From: Burkholderiales bacterium
GTDB taxonomy: Bacteria; Pseudomonadota; Gammaproteobacteria; Burkholderiales; JACMKV01
Direction: 5' to 3'
Length of the DNA stretch: 7,728 nucleotides
Assembly (NCBI GenBank): GCA_014379915.1
Contig: JACMKV010000112.1
Span: forward strand, 1 to 7,728
Position numbers and translations under genes: made by a program. Numbering within the stretch: the first letter of the stretch is position 1; each line of letters opens with the position of its first letter. This document shows positions 1 through 6,677 of this stretch, one piece after another. The notes beneath the pieces were generated by a model. It saw nothing but the letters and a program-made list of their open reading frames with translations. It was not told the origin of the DNA and searched no databases.

Positions 1-78
1 GATGGACTCGCTCGATGCTGATCAGAGATTACAACGAAGAACGACCTCACGACGCGTGGGCAACCTGCCCGCCGCCGC

Positions 79-108
79 TTTTCACGAGGGGCTTACTGCC
101 CGTGAAAA
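79..108. repeat. Inverted repeat TTTTCACG-N14-CGTGAAAA
   Basis: TTTTCACG at 79-86 is the exact reverse complement of CGTGAAAA at 101-108, with 14 bases between. Two further G-C pairs (88-89 with 99-100) can form if A87 is bulged. No T-run follows the arm on either strand, so it does not look like a standard intrinsic terminator. It could be a dyad operator for a dimeric regulator or an RNA hairpin if this region is transcribed. No regulator family can be named from the sequence. Confidence 0.5.
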
Positions 109-141
109 GTATACTTCCGAACTGTCCATTCGAACGCGGGG

Positions 142-177
142 CTTACGACTACCCGTAAGTAGCATCGTGCGACGATG
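142..177. repeat. Two adjacent short hairpins
   Basis: CTTACG (142-147) pairs with CGTAAG (154-159) around a 6-base loop. CATCGT (163-168) pairs with ACGATG (172-177) around a 3-base loop. The two stems are separated by only 3 bases. Each is short and could occur by chance, but with the hairpins at 58-70 and 79-108 they make a dense series in about 120 bases. Function unknown. Confidence 0.4.
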
Positions 178-246
178 TAGGACAACCGGAAGAAGTCAGC
201 AGCGAACAAGCTTCAAATTGATCCCGGAGGGCGACTCGTACCCGCT

Positions 247-275
247 TTGGCAACGCCGGGCGGCGGGGCTATAAT
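247..275 (+). promoter_or_regulatory. Sigma-70 promoter of aceE
   Basis: The -35 box TTGGCA (247-252) matches TTGACA at five of six bases. The -10 box TATAAT (270-275) is a perfect consensus. The spacer is 17 bp, the optimal length. Transcription would start near 282, giving a leader of about 37 bases before the aceE start codon. This is the best promoter match I found in the window, and it fits a gene pair that must be strongly expressed. The assignment is from sequence match only; the start site is not measured. Confidence 0.8.
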
Positions 276-276
276 C

Positions 277-299
277 GAATCGTAATCGTTTCCCGATTC
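277..299. promoter_or_regulatory. Operator-like inverted repeat at the aceE start site
   Basis: GAATCG (277-282) and CGATTC (294-299) form a perfect 6-bp inverted repeat with an 11-base spacer, placed directly downstream of the -10 box and over the predicted transcription start. The motif AATCG also occurs three times in a row at 273-277, 278-282 and 284-288. A repressor bound here would block initiation. It does not resemble the E. coli PdhR operator (TTGGTnnnACCAA), and I cannot name a regulator. Chance occurrence is possible. Confidence 0.35.
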
Positions 300-318
300 A
301 TCCTCCCAAGCATCGCAC

Positions 319-3012
319 ATGGCAGCCGTCGTCCCCGACCCCGAAGCCAATCCCAGCCCCAACCCCGATCCCGATCCGCAGGAAACTCAGGAGTGGCTGG
401 CTGCGCTCGCTTCCGTACTCGAACGCGAAGGTCCGGAGCGCGCGCATTTCCTCCTCGAAACGCTGGTCGACAAGGCGCGTCGCTCAGGCGCGTATATCCC
501 GTACAGCGCCAATACCGCGTACATCAACACAATCCCGCCGTCGCGGGAGCAACGTGCGCCCGGCGATTACGCGCTCGAACACCGGATACGTTCGCTGGTG
601 CGCTGGAACGCACTGGCAATGGTGATCCGCGCCAACAGGGAAGGCGGCGATCTCGGCGGCCACATCGCGAGCTTTGCATCGATGGGCACGCTGTTCGAAG
701 TCGGTTTCAATCACTTCTGGCAAGCGCCCTCGGAAAATCATGGTGGGGATCTTATTTTCTTCCAGGGCCATTCCGCCACGGGCGTTTATGCGCGTGCGTT
801 TCTCGAAGGCCGCATCAGCGAAGAGCAACTGAAGAATTTTCGCCGCGATGTCGATGGCAAAGGCGTGACCTCGTACCCGCATCCGTGGCTGATGCCGAAT
901 TTCTGGCAATTCCCGACGGTATCGATGGGGCTGGGTCCGCTGATGTCAATTTACCAGGCGCGCTTCATGAAGTACTTGCAGCACCGCGGCATCCTGAAAA
1001 CCGATGGGCGCAAGGTGTGGGCGTTCATGGGCGACGGCGAAATGGACGAGCCCGAATCCAAGGGTGCGATCGGCGTCGCCGCGCGCGAGAAGCTCGACAA
1101 CCTGGTGTTCGTCGTCAACTGCAACCTGCAGCGGCTCGACGGACCGGTGCGCGGCAACAGCAAAATCATTCAGGAGCTCGAAGGCGATTTCCGCGGCGCC
1201 GGCTGGAATGTCATCAAGCTGATCTGGGGCTCGTACTGGGATCCGCTGCTGGCGAAAGACACAAAAGGCATCTTGCTGAAACGCATGGAAGAAGCGGTCG
1301 ACGGCGATTACCAGAATTACAAGGCCGCGAACGACGGCGCCTATGTGCGCAAACATTTTTTCGGCAAGTATCCCGAACTCCTGGCGATGGTCGCCAACAT
1401 GACCGACGACGACATCTGGCGCTTGAATCGCGGCGGCCACGACCCGCACAAGATTTATGCCGCGTATTACGCCGCGACTCACCACGTCGGTCAGCCGACC
1501 GTAATTCTCGCCAAGACCGTGAAGGGTTATGGCATGGGCGAGGCCGGCGAAGGGCAGAACATCACGCATCAGGCCAAGAAGATGGGCGAGGCCGCGCTGA
1601 AAGCGTTTCGCGATCGCTTCAACATTCCGGTCGGCGATGATGTGATCGCGCAGGCGCCGTTCTACAAGCCGCCCGAGGAAAGCCCGGAAATTCAATATCT
1701 GAAAGCACGCCGCGCAGCGCTCGGCGGCTATTTGCCGAGCAGGCGCGCCAATGCGCCCAAGCTGCCGGCGCCGCCGTTATCCGCATTCGAAGCGCTCTTG
1801 AAAAGCTCGGAAGAGCGCGAGAATTCGACGACGATGGCGTTCGTGCGCATCCTGAGTTTGCTCGTGCGCGACAAAAACATCGGCAAATACGTCGTGCCTA
1901 TCGTGCCCGACGAAGCGCGCACGTTCGGCATGGAAGGCATGTTCCGCCAGCTCGCGATCTACTCGCCCGAAGGGCAACTGTACGAGCCGATGGACAAAGG
2001 CCAGCTCATGTATTACCGCGAAGAAAAAAGCGGGCAGATTCTGCAGGAAGGCATCAACGAATCCGGCGCGTTCTCATCGTGGATGGCGGCGGCAACGTCG
2101 TACAGCACGCACAATTTCGCGATGATTCCGTTCTACATCTTTTATTCGATGTTCGGTTTTCAACGCATCGGCGATCTGGCATGGGCTGCCGGCGATATGC
2201 GCGCGCGCGGTTTCCTGCTCGGCGGAACTTCAGGCCGCACGACCTTGAATGGCGAAGGCTTGCAGCATCAGGATGGCCACAGCCACTTGCAGGCCGCAAC
2301 GATTCCTAATTGCATTTCGTACGATCCGACGTTTGCGTTTGAGCTTGCCGTGATCATTCAGGACGGCCTGCGCCGCATGCTCGATGCGCAGGAAAACGTT
2401 TTCTACTACATCACGGTGATGAATGAAAACTACAAACATCCGGCGCTGCCGGCGGGCGCCGAGCCGGGCATCCTGAAAGGCCTGTATCTGTTTTCAGAAG
2501 CCGCAAGCGACGCGAAGGCGCGCGTGCAGTTGCTCGGCAGCGGCGCGATCCTGCGCGAAGTGATTGCGGCAGCCGGGTTGTTGAAAAACGATTTCGACGT
2601 TCACGCCGATGTCTGGAGCGCGACCAGCTTCAATGAATTACGGCGCGAAGGCTTGACGTGCGAGCGCTGGAATCGGCTGCATCCGGAAAGCGAACCCCGC
2701 ATCAGTTACGTCGAAGGTTGTCTCGGCAAACGCGTGGGCCCGGTGATTGCCGCGACCGATTACATGAAGGTTTATGCCGATCAGATACGCGCGTTCGTGC
2801 CGAAGTCTTACACCGTGCTCGGCACCGACGGCTTCGGGCGATCCGATACGCGCGAGCAGCTTCGTAAATTTTTCGAGGTCGATCGTCATTACATTGTCGT
2901 AGCAGCGTTGAAAGCGCTTGCCGACGAGGAGGAGATTCCCGCGACGCGCGTATCCGAGGCGATAAAAAAATACCGGCTCGACGCCGACAAGCCGAATCCG
3001 CTGACCGTCTGA
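319..3012 (+). CDS. aceE: Pyruvate dehydrogenase E1 component (homodimeric type)
   Basis: AceE decarboxylates pyruvate on thiamine diphosphate (ThDP) and transfers the acetyl group to the lipoyl arm of AceF, in the cytoplasmic PDH complex. The 897 residues compare with 887 in E. coli. The ThDP/Mg motif starts GDGEMDEPES (238-247) and ends at NCNLQ (267-271); D239, N269 and Q271 match the E. coli Mg ligands D230, N260 and Q262. H115, H151, H417 and H650 align with the E. coli active-site histidines H106, H142, H407 and H640, and E581 in QEGINE with catalytic E571. The C-terminal domain carries VLGTDGFGRSDTRE from 833. The frame is intact, with no key residue missing. The N-terminus adds about ten Pro/Asp-rich residues (roughly 6-20) before the conserved start of the family. 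No clear Shine-Dalgarno precedes the ATG, but no better in-frame start is near. It is followed by aceF after 25 bases. Confidence 0.98.
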   Translation: MAAVVPDPEANPSPNPDPDPQETQEWLAALASVLEREGPERAHFLLETLVDKARRSGAYIPYSANTAYINTIPPSREQRAPGDYALEHRIRSLVRWNALAMVIRANREGGDLGGHIASFASMGTLFEVGFNHFWQAPSENHGGDLIFFQGHSATGVYARAFLEGRISEEQLKNFRRDVDGKGVTSYPHPWLMPNFWQFPTVSMGLGPLMSIYQARFMKYLQHRGILKTDGRKVWAFMGDGEMDEPESKGAIGVAAREKLDNLVFVVNCNLQRLDGPVRGNSKIIQELEGDFRGAGWNVIKLIWGSYWDPLLAKDTKGILLKRMEEAVDGDYQNYKAANDGAYVRKHFFGKYPELLAMVANMTDDDIWRLNRGGHDPHKIYAAYYAATHHVGQPTVILAKTVKGYGMGEAGEGQNITHQAKKMGEAALKAFRDRFNIPVGDDVIAQAPFYKPPEESPEIQYLKARRAALGGYLPSRRANAPKLPAPPLSAFEALLKSSEERENSTTMAFVRILSLLVRDKNIGKYVVPIVPDEARTFGMEGMFRQLAIYSPEGQLYEPMDKGQLMYYREEKSGQILQEGINESGAFSSWMAAATSYSTHNFAMIPFYIFYSMFGFQRIGDLAWAAGDMRARGFLLGGTSGRTTLNGEGLQHQDGHSHLQAATIPNCISYDPTFAFELAVIIQDGLRRMLDAQENVFYYITVMNENYKHPALPAGAEPGILKGLYLFSEAASDAKARVQLLGSGAILREVIAAAGLLKNDFDVHADVWSATSFNELRREGLTCERWNRLHPESEPRISYVEGCLGKRVGPVIAATDYMKVYADQIRAFVPKSYTVLGTDGFGRSDTREQLRKFFEVDRHYIVVAALKALADEEEIPATRVSEAIKKYRLDADKPNPLTV

Positions 3013-3037
3013 TGGGCGACGCGCGCTAAATCCGGCT

Positions 3038-4366
3038 ATGGCGACGCTTAGCGAAGTTCGCGTGCCGGATATCGGCGATTTCAAGGACATTCCGGTTATC
3101 GAAGTGCTGATCAAGCCCGGCGACGAGATCGCGGTGGAAGATTCGCTGATCACGCTGGAGTCCGACAAGGCGACCATGGATGTGCCGTCGCCTTCCGCGG
3201 GCCGCATCGCGGAAGTCAAGGTAAAGGTTGGCGACAAGGTTTCTGAAGGCACACTGGTTGCGACAATCGAGGCAGCGTCGTCGCCGGCAACGGAAGAAAA
3301 AGCCAGCGCGCAGGCCGCTGCAAAGGTCAAGACCGCAACCGGCGAGCCGGATACAAAAGACGCGCCAGCCGGGTCTTCGAGCCGCAAAGTCGAACCGGCG
3401 ATAGCGCAGCAGCAAACCCAGCCTGAGGCGTCTCCGCCGGATCAGTCAATCGACGAGGTGGGGTTTGCGCAAGCGCACGCGAGTCCGTCGGTGCGCCGCT
3501 TCGCTCGCGAGCTCGGCGTCGATCTCGGCAAGGTTCGAGGCAGCGGACCGAAGGAGCGCATTCTCAAGGAAGACGTTCAAGCCTATGTTAAATCTTCGCT
3601 CGCTGCCTCCGCCGCCGCGGCGCCTGGGTTCGGCGTGCCGGCTATGCCGGCGATCGATTTCGCAAAATTCGGCCCCATCGAAACGCGTGAATTGTCGCGT
3701 ATCAAAAAGCTGTCGGGCGCCAATCTGCATCGCAACTGGTTGGCGATTCCGCATGTCACCCAGCACGACGAAGCCGACATTACCGAGCTCGACGAGTTTC
3801 GCAAAACGGCCGCGCTGGAATCCGAAAAGCAGGGTGTGCGCCTGACCTTGCTCGCGTTCTTTCTGAAAGCGTCGGCAGTTGCCCTGAAGCAGTATCCGGA
3901 TTTCAACGCCTCGCTGAATACGGCGGGCGATAAGCTGGTGTTGAAGCACTATTTTCATATCGGCGTCGCCGTCGATACGCCGGATGGCTTGCTGGTGCCG
4001 GTGATTCGCGATGTCGACAAGAAGGGGGTGTTCGATCTGGCGCGTGAGCTTGCCGAGGTCAGTAAAGCCGCGCGCGACAAAAAGCTGCCGGCGACCGCCA
4101 TGCAAGGCGGCTCTTTTTCGATCTCAAGCCTCGGCGGTATCGGCGGCACCGCTTTCACGCCGATCATCAACGCGCCCGAAGTCGCGATTCTCGGTCTATC
4201 CAAGTCATCGTTGAAGCCGGTTTTCGTCGATGGCAAATTTCAACCCCGCTTAATACTGCCGCTTTCGCTATCCTACGATCATCGCGTGATCGATGGCGCG
4301 AGCGCTGCCCGGTTTACGACTTTTGTCAGTTCCGTGCTTTCCGATATACGCCGCTTGCTGCTTTGA
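3038..4366 (+). CDS. aceF: Dihydrolipoamide acetyltransferase, PDH E2 component
   Basis: AceF forms the core of the PDH complex and passes the acetyl group from E1 to CoA. The 442 residues hold, in order: one N-terminal lipoyl domain (about 1-78) with the lipoylation site ESDKA, lysine 44; a flexible linker rich in Ala, Glu, Lys and Gln (about 79-143); a peripheral subunit-binding domain (about 147-185, starting SPSVRRFARELGVDL) that holds E1 or E3; an Ala-rich hinge; and the acetyltransferase domain (about 212-442) with the motif DHRVIDG, catalytic H415 and D419. E. coli AceF has three lipoyl domains and 630 residues, so this is a short single-lipoyl form, a common variant elsewhere. The ATG at 3038 lacks a clear Shine-Dalgarno; translation may be coupled to aceE, 25 bases upstream. 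No lpd (E3) gene follows, so E3 must come from elsewhere in the genome. Confidence 0.97.
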   Translation: MATLSEVRVPDIGDFKDIPVIEVLIKPGDEIAVEDSLITLESDKATMDVPSPSAGRIAEVKVKVGDKVSEGTLVATIEAASSPATEEKASAQAAAKVKTATGEPDTKDAPAGSSSRKVEPAIAQQQTQPEASPPDQSIDEVGFAQAHASPSVRRFARELGVDLGKVRGSGPKERILKEDVQAYVKSSLAASAAAAPGFGVPAMPAIDFAKFGPIETRELSRIKKLSGANLHRNWLAIPHVTQHDEADITELDEFRKTAALESEKQGVRLTLLAFFLKASAVALKQYPDFNASLNTAGDKLVLKHYFHIGVAVDTPDGLLVPVIRDVDKKGVFDLARELAEVSKAARDKKLPATAMQGGSFSISSLGGIGGTAFTPIINAPEVAILGLSKSSLKPVFVDGKFQPRLILPLSLSYDHRVIDGASAARFTTFVSSVLSDIRRLLL

Positions 4367-4421
4367 TTTCACGAAAACCGTTGTTCGACGCAAATCTGTT
4401 CATGCCGATCGCGACGTGTCG

Positions 4422-5159
4422 ATGGCGATTGAGGTAGCAGCGCCGCCAGCACCGAAAGTCGTCGCCGAAGCAATGCCGCTGGCGGCGCTGGCCGAATCGC
4501 CGCCGGTCGATGCCATCGGCGTGCTTGGCGGTACTTTCGATCCCATCCATTTCGGCCATCTCCGGCTCGCGGAGGAAATCACCGACGGCTGCGGTTTATC
4601 GCAGGTGCGCGTAATTGCGGCAGGCACGCCGCCGCATCGTCGTGCGCCGCGGGCCTCGGCGCAGCAGCGTTTCGACATGGTCTGCGCCGCCGTAAATGGC
4701 AACGCCAGGCTGGTTGCCGACCAAAGCGAAATATTTAGCGAGCAGCCGTGTTTCACCGTCGATACGCTAAGCGGATTGCGGGCCGAGTTCGGTGCGCAAA
4801 CGCCGATTTGCCTGATACTTGGCGCCGATGCTTTCCTGCAACTGATGACCTGGCATCGCTGGCGGCAGCTGTTCGAGATCGCGCATCTTGTTGTCGCACA
4901 GCGCCCGGGTTACACGCTCGATCAAAGCTCATTGCCGGCGCCGCTCGCCGTGGAATTTGAAGCGCGTTTCAATTCGGACGCGCGTTCCATCCACGATCGC
5001 GCGCACGGCATCATCGTCAAGGTCGCCATCACGGCACTCGATATTTCCGCGACCGAACTTCGTGCCCACATCGCTGCGCGGCGAAGCGCCCGCTATTTGC
5101 TCCCCGATATCGTTCTCGATTATATTCGGGCCAATACGCTGTACCAGGACGAACGTTAG
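4422..5159 (+). CDS. nadD: Nicotinate-nucleotide adenylyltransferase
   Basis: NadD joins nicotinate mononucleotide and ATP to form nicotinate adenine dinucleotide in NAD synthesis. Numbered from the ATG at 4422 (245 residues), the nucleotidyltransferase motif GGTFDPIHFGH lies at 36-46. Further along are LILGADAFLQLMTWHRW and VVAQRPGY, typical of the NadD middle region, and near the C-terminus ISATELR, a variant of the family's ISST(x)(I/L)R motif. The start is uncertain: family members usually begin 5-10 residues before GGTFDP, but here the nearest in-frame ATGs are at 4473 (18 residues ahead of the motif) and 4422 (35 ahead). Neither has a good ribosome binding site. An open frame also extends back to an ATG at 4293 inside aceF, but that part is an unlikely Cys-containing sequence overlapping a conserved aceF end. 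The stop TAG overlaps the ribosome binding site of rsfS. Confidence 0.95.
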   Translation: MAIEVAAPPAPKVVAEAMPLAALAESPPVDAIGVLGGTFDPIHFGHLRLAEEITDGCGLSQVRVIAAGTPPHRRAPRASAQQRFDMVCAAVNGNARLVADQSEIFSEQPCFTVDTLSGLRAEFGAQTPICLILGADAFLQLMTWHRWRQLFEIAHLVVAQRPGYTLDQSSLPAPLAVEFEARFNSDARSIHDRAHGIIVKVAITALDISATELRAHIAARRSARYLLPDIVLDYIRANTLYQDER

Positions 5160-5163
5160 GAGG
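5158..5163 (+). promoter_or_regulatory. Ribosome binding site of rsfS overlapping the nadD stop
   Basis: AGGAGG is a perfect anti-16S match that shares two bases with the nadD stop codon TAG (5157-5159). The spacing to the ATG at 5167 is only 3 bases, shorter than the usual 5-9. The position suggests translational coupling, with ribosomes ending nadD close to the rsfS start. Confidence 0.7.
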
Positions 5164-5166
5164 TTG

Positions 5167-5520
5167 ATGAAGCTCGACAGGATGGTGGCGGCAACGATAG
5201 CTGCGCTTGAAGATATCAAGGCGCGCGACGTCACAGTGCTCGACGTCAGCAAGCTGACTGCGTTGTTCGATCGCATGATTATCGCCAGCGCCGACTCGAC
5301 GCGGCAAACCAAGGCGCTGGCCAATAACGTGCGGGAAAAACTCAAAGCCCTGGGCGCCGAGGTTTATGGTGTCGAGGGCGAGGAAAGCGGCGAATGGATC
5401 CTGGTCGATCTCGGCGACGTTATCGTTCACGTTATGCAGCCCGCGATCCGCGAATACTATAATCTCGAGCAATTGTGGGCAGGCCCTGACGTCACCGTGC
5501 GGCAGGCAAGCCAGGCTTAA
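5167..5520 (+). CDS. rsfS: Ribosomal silencing factor RsfS
   Basis: RsfS (Iojap/YbeB family, DUF143) binds protein L14 (uL14) of the 50S subunit and blocks joining to 30S when nutrients are scarce. The 117 residues match the family's usual 105-120. Visible family features are ALEDIKARDVTVLDVSKLT near the N-terminus, the segment ending IASADSTRQTKALANNV, and the well-conserved C-terminal half with GVEGEESGEWILVDLGDV, VHVM and REYYNLEQLW. The ATG at 5167 was chosen because its MKLDRM start fits the family and follows AGGAGG. The frame is open further upstream to 4888, but that part overlaps nadD out of frame and is not family-like. It is 7 bases after nadD and 6 before rlmH; nadD-rsfS-rlmH is a widely conserved order. 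Confidence 0.96.
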   Translation: MKLDRMVAATIAALEDIKARDVTVLDVSKLTALFDRMIIASADSTRQTKALANNVREKLKALGAEVYGVEGEESGEWILVDLGDVIVHVMQPAIREYYNLEQLWAGPDVTVRQASQA

Positions 5521-5526
5521 GCTGGC

Positions 5527-6006
5527 GTGAAGCTGCGCATTATCGCGGTCGGCAAACGGATGCCGGCTTGGGTCGACGCAGGATTTACCGAATATGCCAA
5601 ACGCATGCCGCGCGGCGCGGCTGTCGAGTTGAGCGAGATAAAGCCGGAAAAGCGCGGGCAGAATGCAGGCAACAAAACGGCAACGCAGCTGCTGGCGATC
5701 GAGCGCGGGCGAATTGAGGCAGCGTTGGGCACGGACTGTTACACTGTCGCGCTCGACGAGCATGGCGAGCAATTGACGACCTTGCAGCTTGCGCAAAGCG
5801 TCAAGCGCTGGATGGAAGGCGGCCGCGATGCCGCATTCCTGATCGGCAGCGCCGATGGCCTGGATGCCGGCTTGAAGCGCTCGGCTGAAATGCTGTTGGC
5901 ATTATCGGCGATGACGTTGCCGCACGGATTGACGCGCGTCATTCTGGCCGAGCAGTTGTATCGCGCGGTTTCGATGCTGGGGAACCACCCTTACCATCGG
6001 GCCTGA
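5527..6006 (+). CDS. rlmH: 23S rRNA (pseudouridine-1915-N3) methyltransferase RlmH
   Basis: RlmH is a small SPOUT-class enzyme that methylates pseudouridine 1915 in helix 69 of 23S rRNA in assembled 70S ribosomes, using S-adenosylmethionine. The 159 residues compare with 155 in E. coli. The N-terminus MKLRIIAVGKRMPAWVDAG is typical, the SAM-binding loop of the trefoil knot is FLIGSADGL (104-112), and the C-terminus ends NHPYHRA, with the conserved tyrosine, histidine and arginine at 156-158. The start is GTG at 5527, fixed by the family's usual MKL(R/Q) beginning; there is no strong Shine-Dalgarno, and the gene probably relies on coupling to rsfS 6 bases upstream. One mild oddity is Ser108 where many family members have a second glycine (LIGG). 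Confidence 0.97.
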   Translation: MKLRIIAVGKRMPAWVDAGFTEYAKRMPRGAAVELSEIKPEKRGQNAGNKTATQLLAIERGRIEAALGTDCYTVALDEHGEQLTTLQLAQSVKRWMEGGRDAAFLIGSADGLDAGLKRSAEMLLALSAMTLPHGLTRVILAEQLYRAVSMLGNHPYHRA

Positions 6007-6044
6007 GTGGAGATTGGGGTCGAGCAAGGGGCAGCTTTGTTCTT

Positions 6045-6051
6045 GGGGGAG
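6045..6051 (+). promoter_or_regulatory. Ribosome binding site of maf
   Basis: GGGGGAG, with the core GGAG at 6048-6051, sits 5 bases before a GTG at 6057. It supports the GTG as the true start of maf. It lies in a 50-base spacer in which I see no terminator or convincing promoter. Confidence 0.7.
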
Positions 6052-6056
6052 AACTC

Positions 6057-6677
6057 GTGTACGCAAGCGAAAAACGCATTTACCTGGCTTCGCGCAGCCC
6101 GCGCCGCCGTGAGCTCTTAAAGCAGATCGGCGTCAACTTCGAGGTGCTTCTGTGCCGCGAAGACGCGGCGCGCGGCGCCGATGCCGATGAGCGTTTGAAT
6201 GAGGGCGAATCCCCGGAGGGTTACGTCACGCGGCTGGCCAGAATGAAGGCGGAAATCGGCTGGTTGCGCGTGACCCAGCGCGGTTTGCCGGGCAGCCCGG
6301 TGCTGGCGGCCGACACGACGGTCGCGCTCGATAATGTTGTGATCGGCAAGCCGACCAACCGCGAACACGCGATCGAAATACTGACGCGGTTGTCGGGGCG
6401 TGCCCATCAAGTACACACCGCGATCGCGATCCGGCGCAGGGACGCGATCGAATCCTTGTTGTCGACCACGACCGTCGAGTTCCGCAAATTGACCGAGGTA
6501 GAAATTCGCCGTTACGTCGCCACCGGTGAATGCCTGGACAAAGCGGGCGCCTATGCGATCCAGGGCCGGGCGTCTCTTTTCATCAGCGAAATCTGCGGCA
6601 GCTATTCGGGCGTCATGGGGCTGCCTTTGTTCGAAACCACACAACTCCTGCAAAAGTTCGGATATGAGTTGTTGTGA
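6057..6677 (+). CDS. maf: Maf family nucleotide pyrophosphatase (YhdE type)
   Basis: Maf proteins hydrolyse nucleoside triphosphates, including modified ones, to monophosphates. The YhdE subgroup prefers dTTP and UTP, and overexpression of the family is known to affect septum formation. The 206 residues carry the N-terminal phosphate-binding motif SRSPRRRELL (12-21), the motif AADTTV (84-89) with the catalytic aspartate D86, and DKAGAYAIQG (161-170) followed by GSYSGVMGLPLFET. The last two segments resemble E. coli YhdE (DKAGAYGIQG, GLPLVET) more than YceF, so I assign the YhdE type by likeness; substrate preference is inferred. The GTG start at 6057 is supported by a good ribosome binding site. 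The stop overlaps the start of rng by 4 bases, a sign of coupled translation. Confidence 0.95.
   Translation: MYASEKRIYLASRSPRRRELLKQIGVNFEVLLCREDAARGADADERLNEGESPEGYVTRLARMKAEIGWLRVTQRGLPGSPVLAADTTVALDNVVIGKPTNREHAIEILTRLSGRAHQVHTAIAIRRRDAIESLLSTTTVEFRKLTEVEIRRYVATGECLDKAGAYAIQGRASLFISEICGSYSGVMGLPLFETTQLLQKFGYELL

Larger units (their letters stand above)
1..246. other. Non-coding region upstream of aceE with serial small hairpins
   Basis: No recognisable gene lies here. An open frame at 2-274 on the + strand encodes a composition-driven peptide rich in Arg and Ser, with no family I recognise. Its stop falls inside the -10 box of the aceE promoter, so I treat it as chance. What can be seen directly is a run of inverted repeats at 58-70, 79-108, 142-159 and 163-177, and a repeated 9-mer GGGGCTTAC at 88-96 and 138-146. 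All lie upstream of the best promoter, so they could be regulator binding sites, the end or leader of an upstream transcript, or a small RNA. The sequence alone does not decide between these. Confidence 0.6.

Noticed and set aside
1..50. Possible start of a divergent gene on the - strand (GTG at 50, reading out of the window)
   Set aside because: The frame is open for the 50 bases available, but this is too short to judge, there is no clear ribosome binding site, and the 16 residues match nothing I recognise.
110..115. TATACT as a second -10 box
   Set aside because: At the correct distance upstream (87-92) the sequence is AGGGGC, which is not a -35 element.
2..274. 90-codon open frame on the + strand upstream of aceE
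   Set aside because: It has no recognisable family, an Arg/Ser-rich composition typical of an off-frame in GC-rich DNA, runs through several hairpins, and its stop lies inside the -10 box of a strong promoter.
393..1640. 415-codon + strand frame within aceE
   Set aside because: It is an out-of-frame shadow of aceE, extremely rich in Arg, with no recognisable domain.
946..1695. 249-codon open frame on the - strand inside aceE
   Set aside because: It is fully covered by conserved AceE sequence on the + strand, and its translation is low-complexity and unlike any family.
2638..3387. 249-codon open frame on the - strand across the aceE-aceF junction
   Set aside because: It overlaps conserved ends of both PDH genes. 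It is a Ser/Ala/Thr-rich shadow with no family signature.
4367..4421. Terminator or promoter between aceF and nadD
   Set aside because: No GC-rich stem followed by a T-run is present, and no -35/-10 pair with acceptable spacing could be found.
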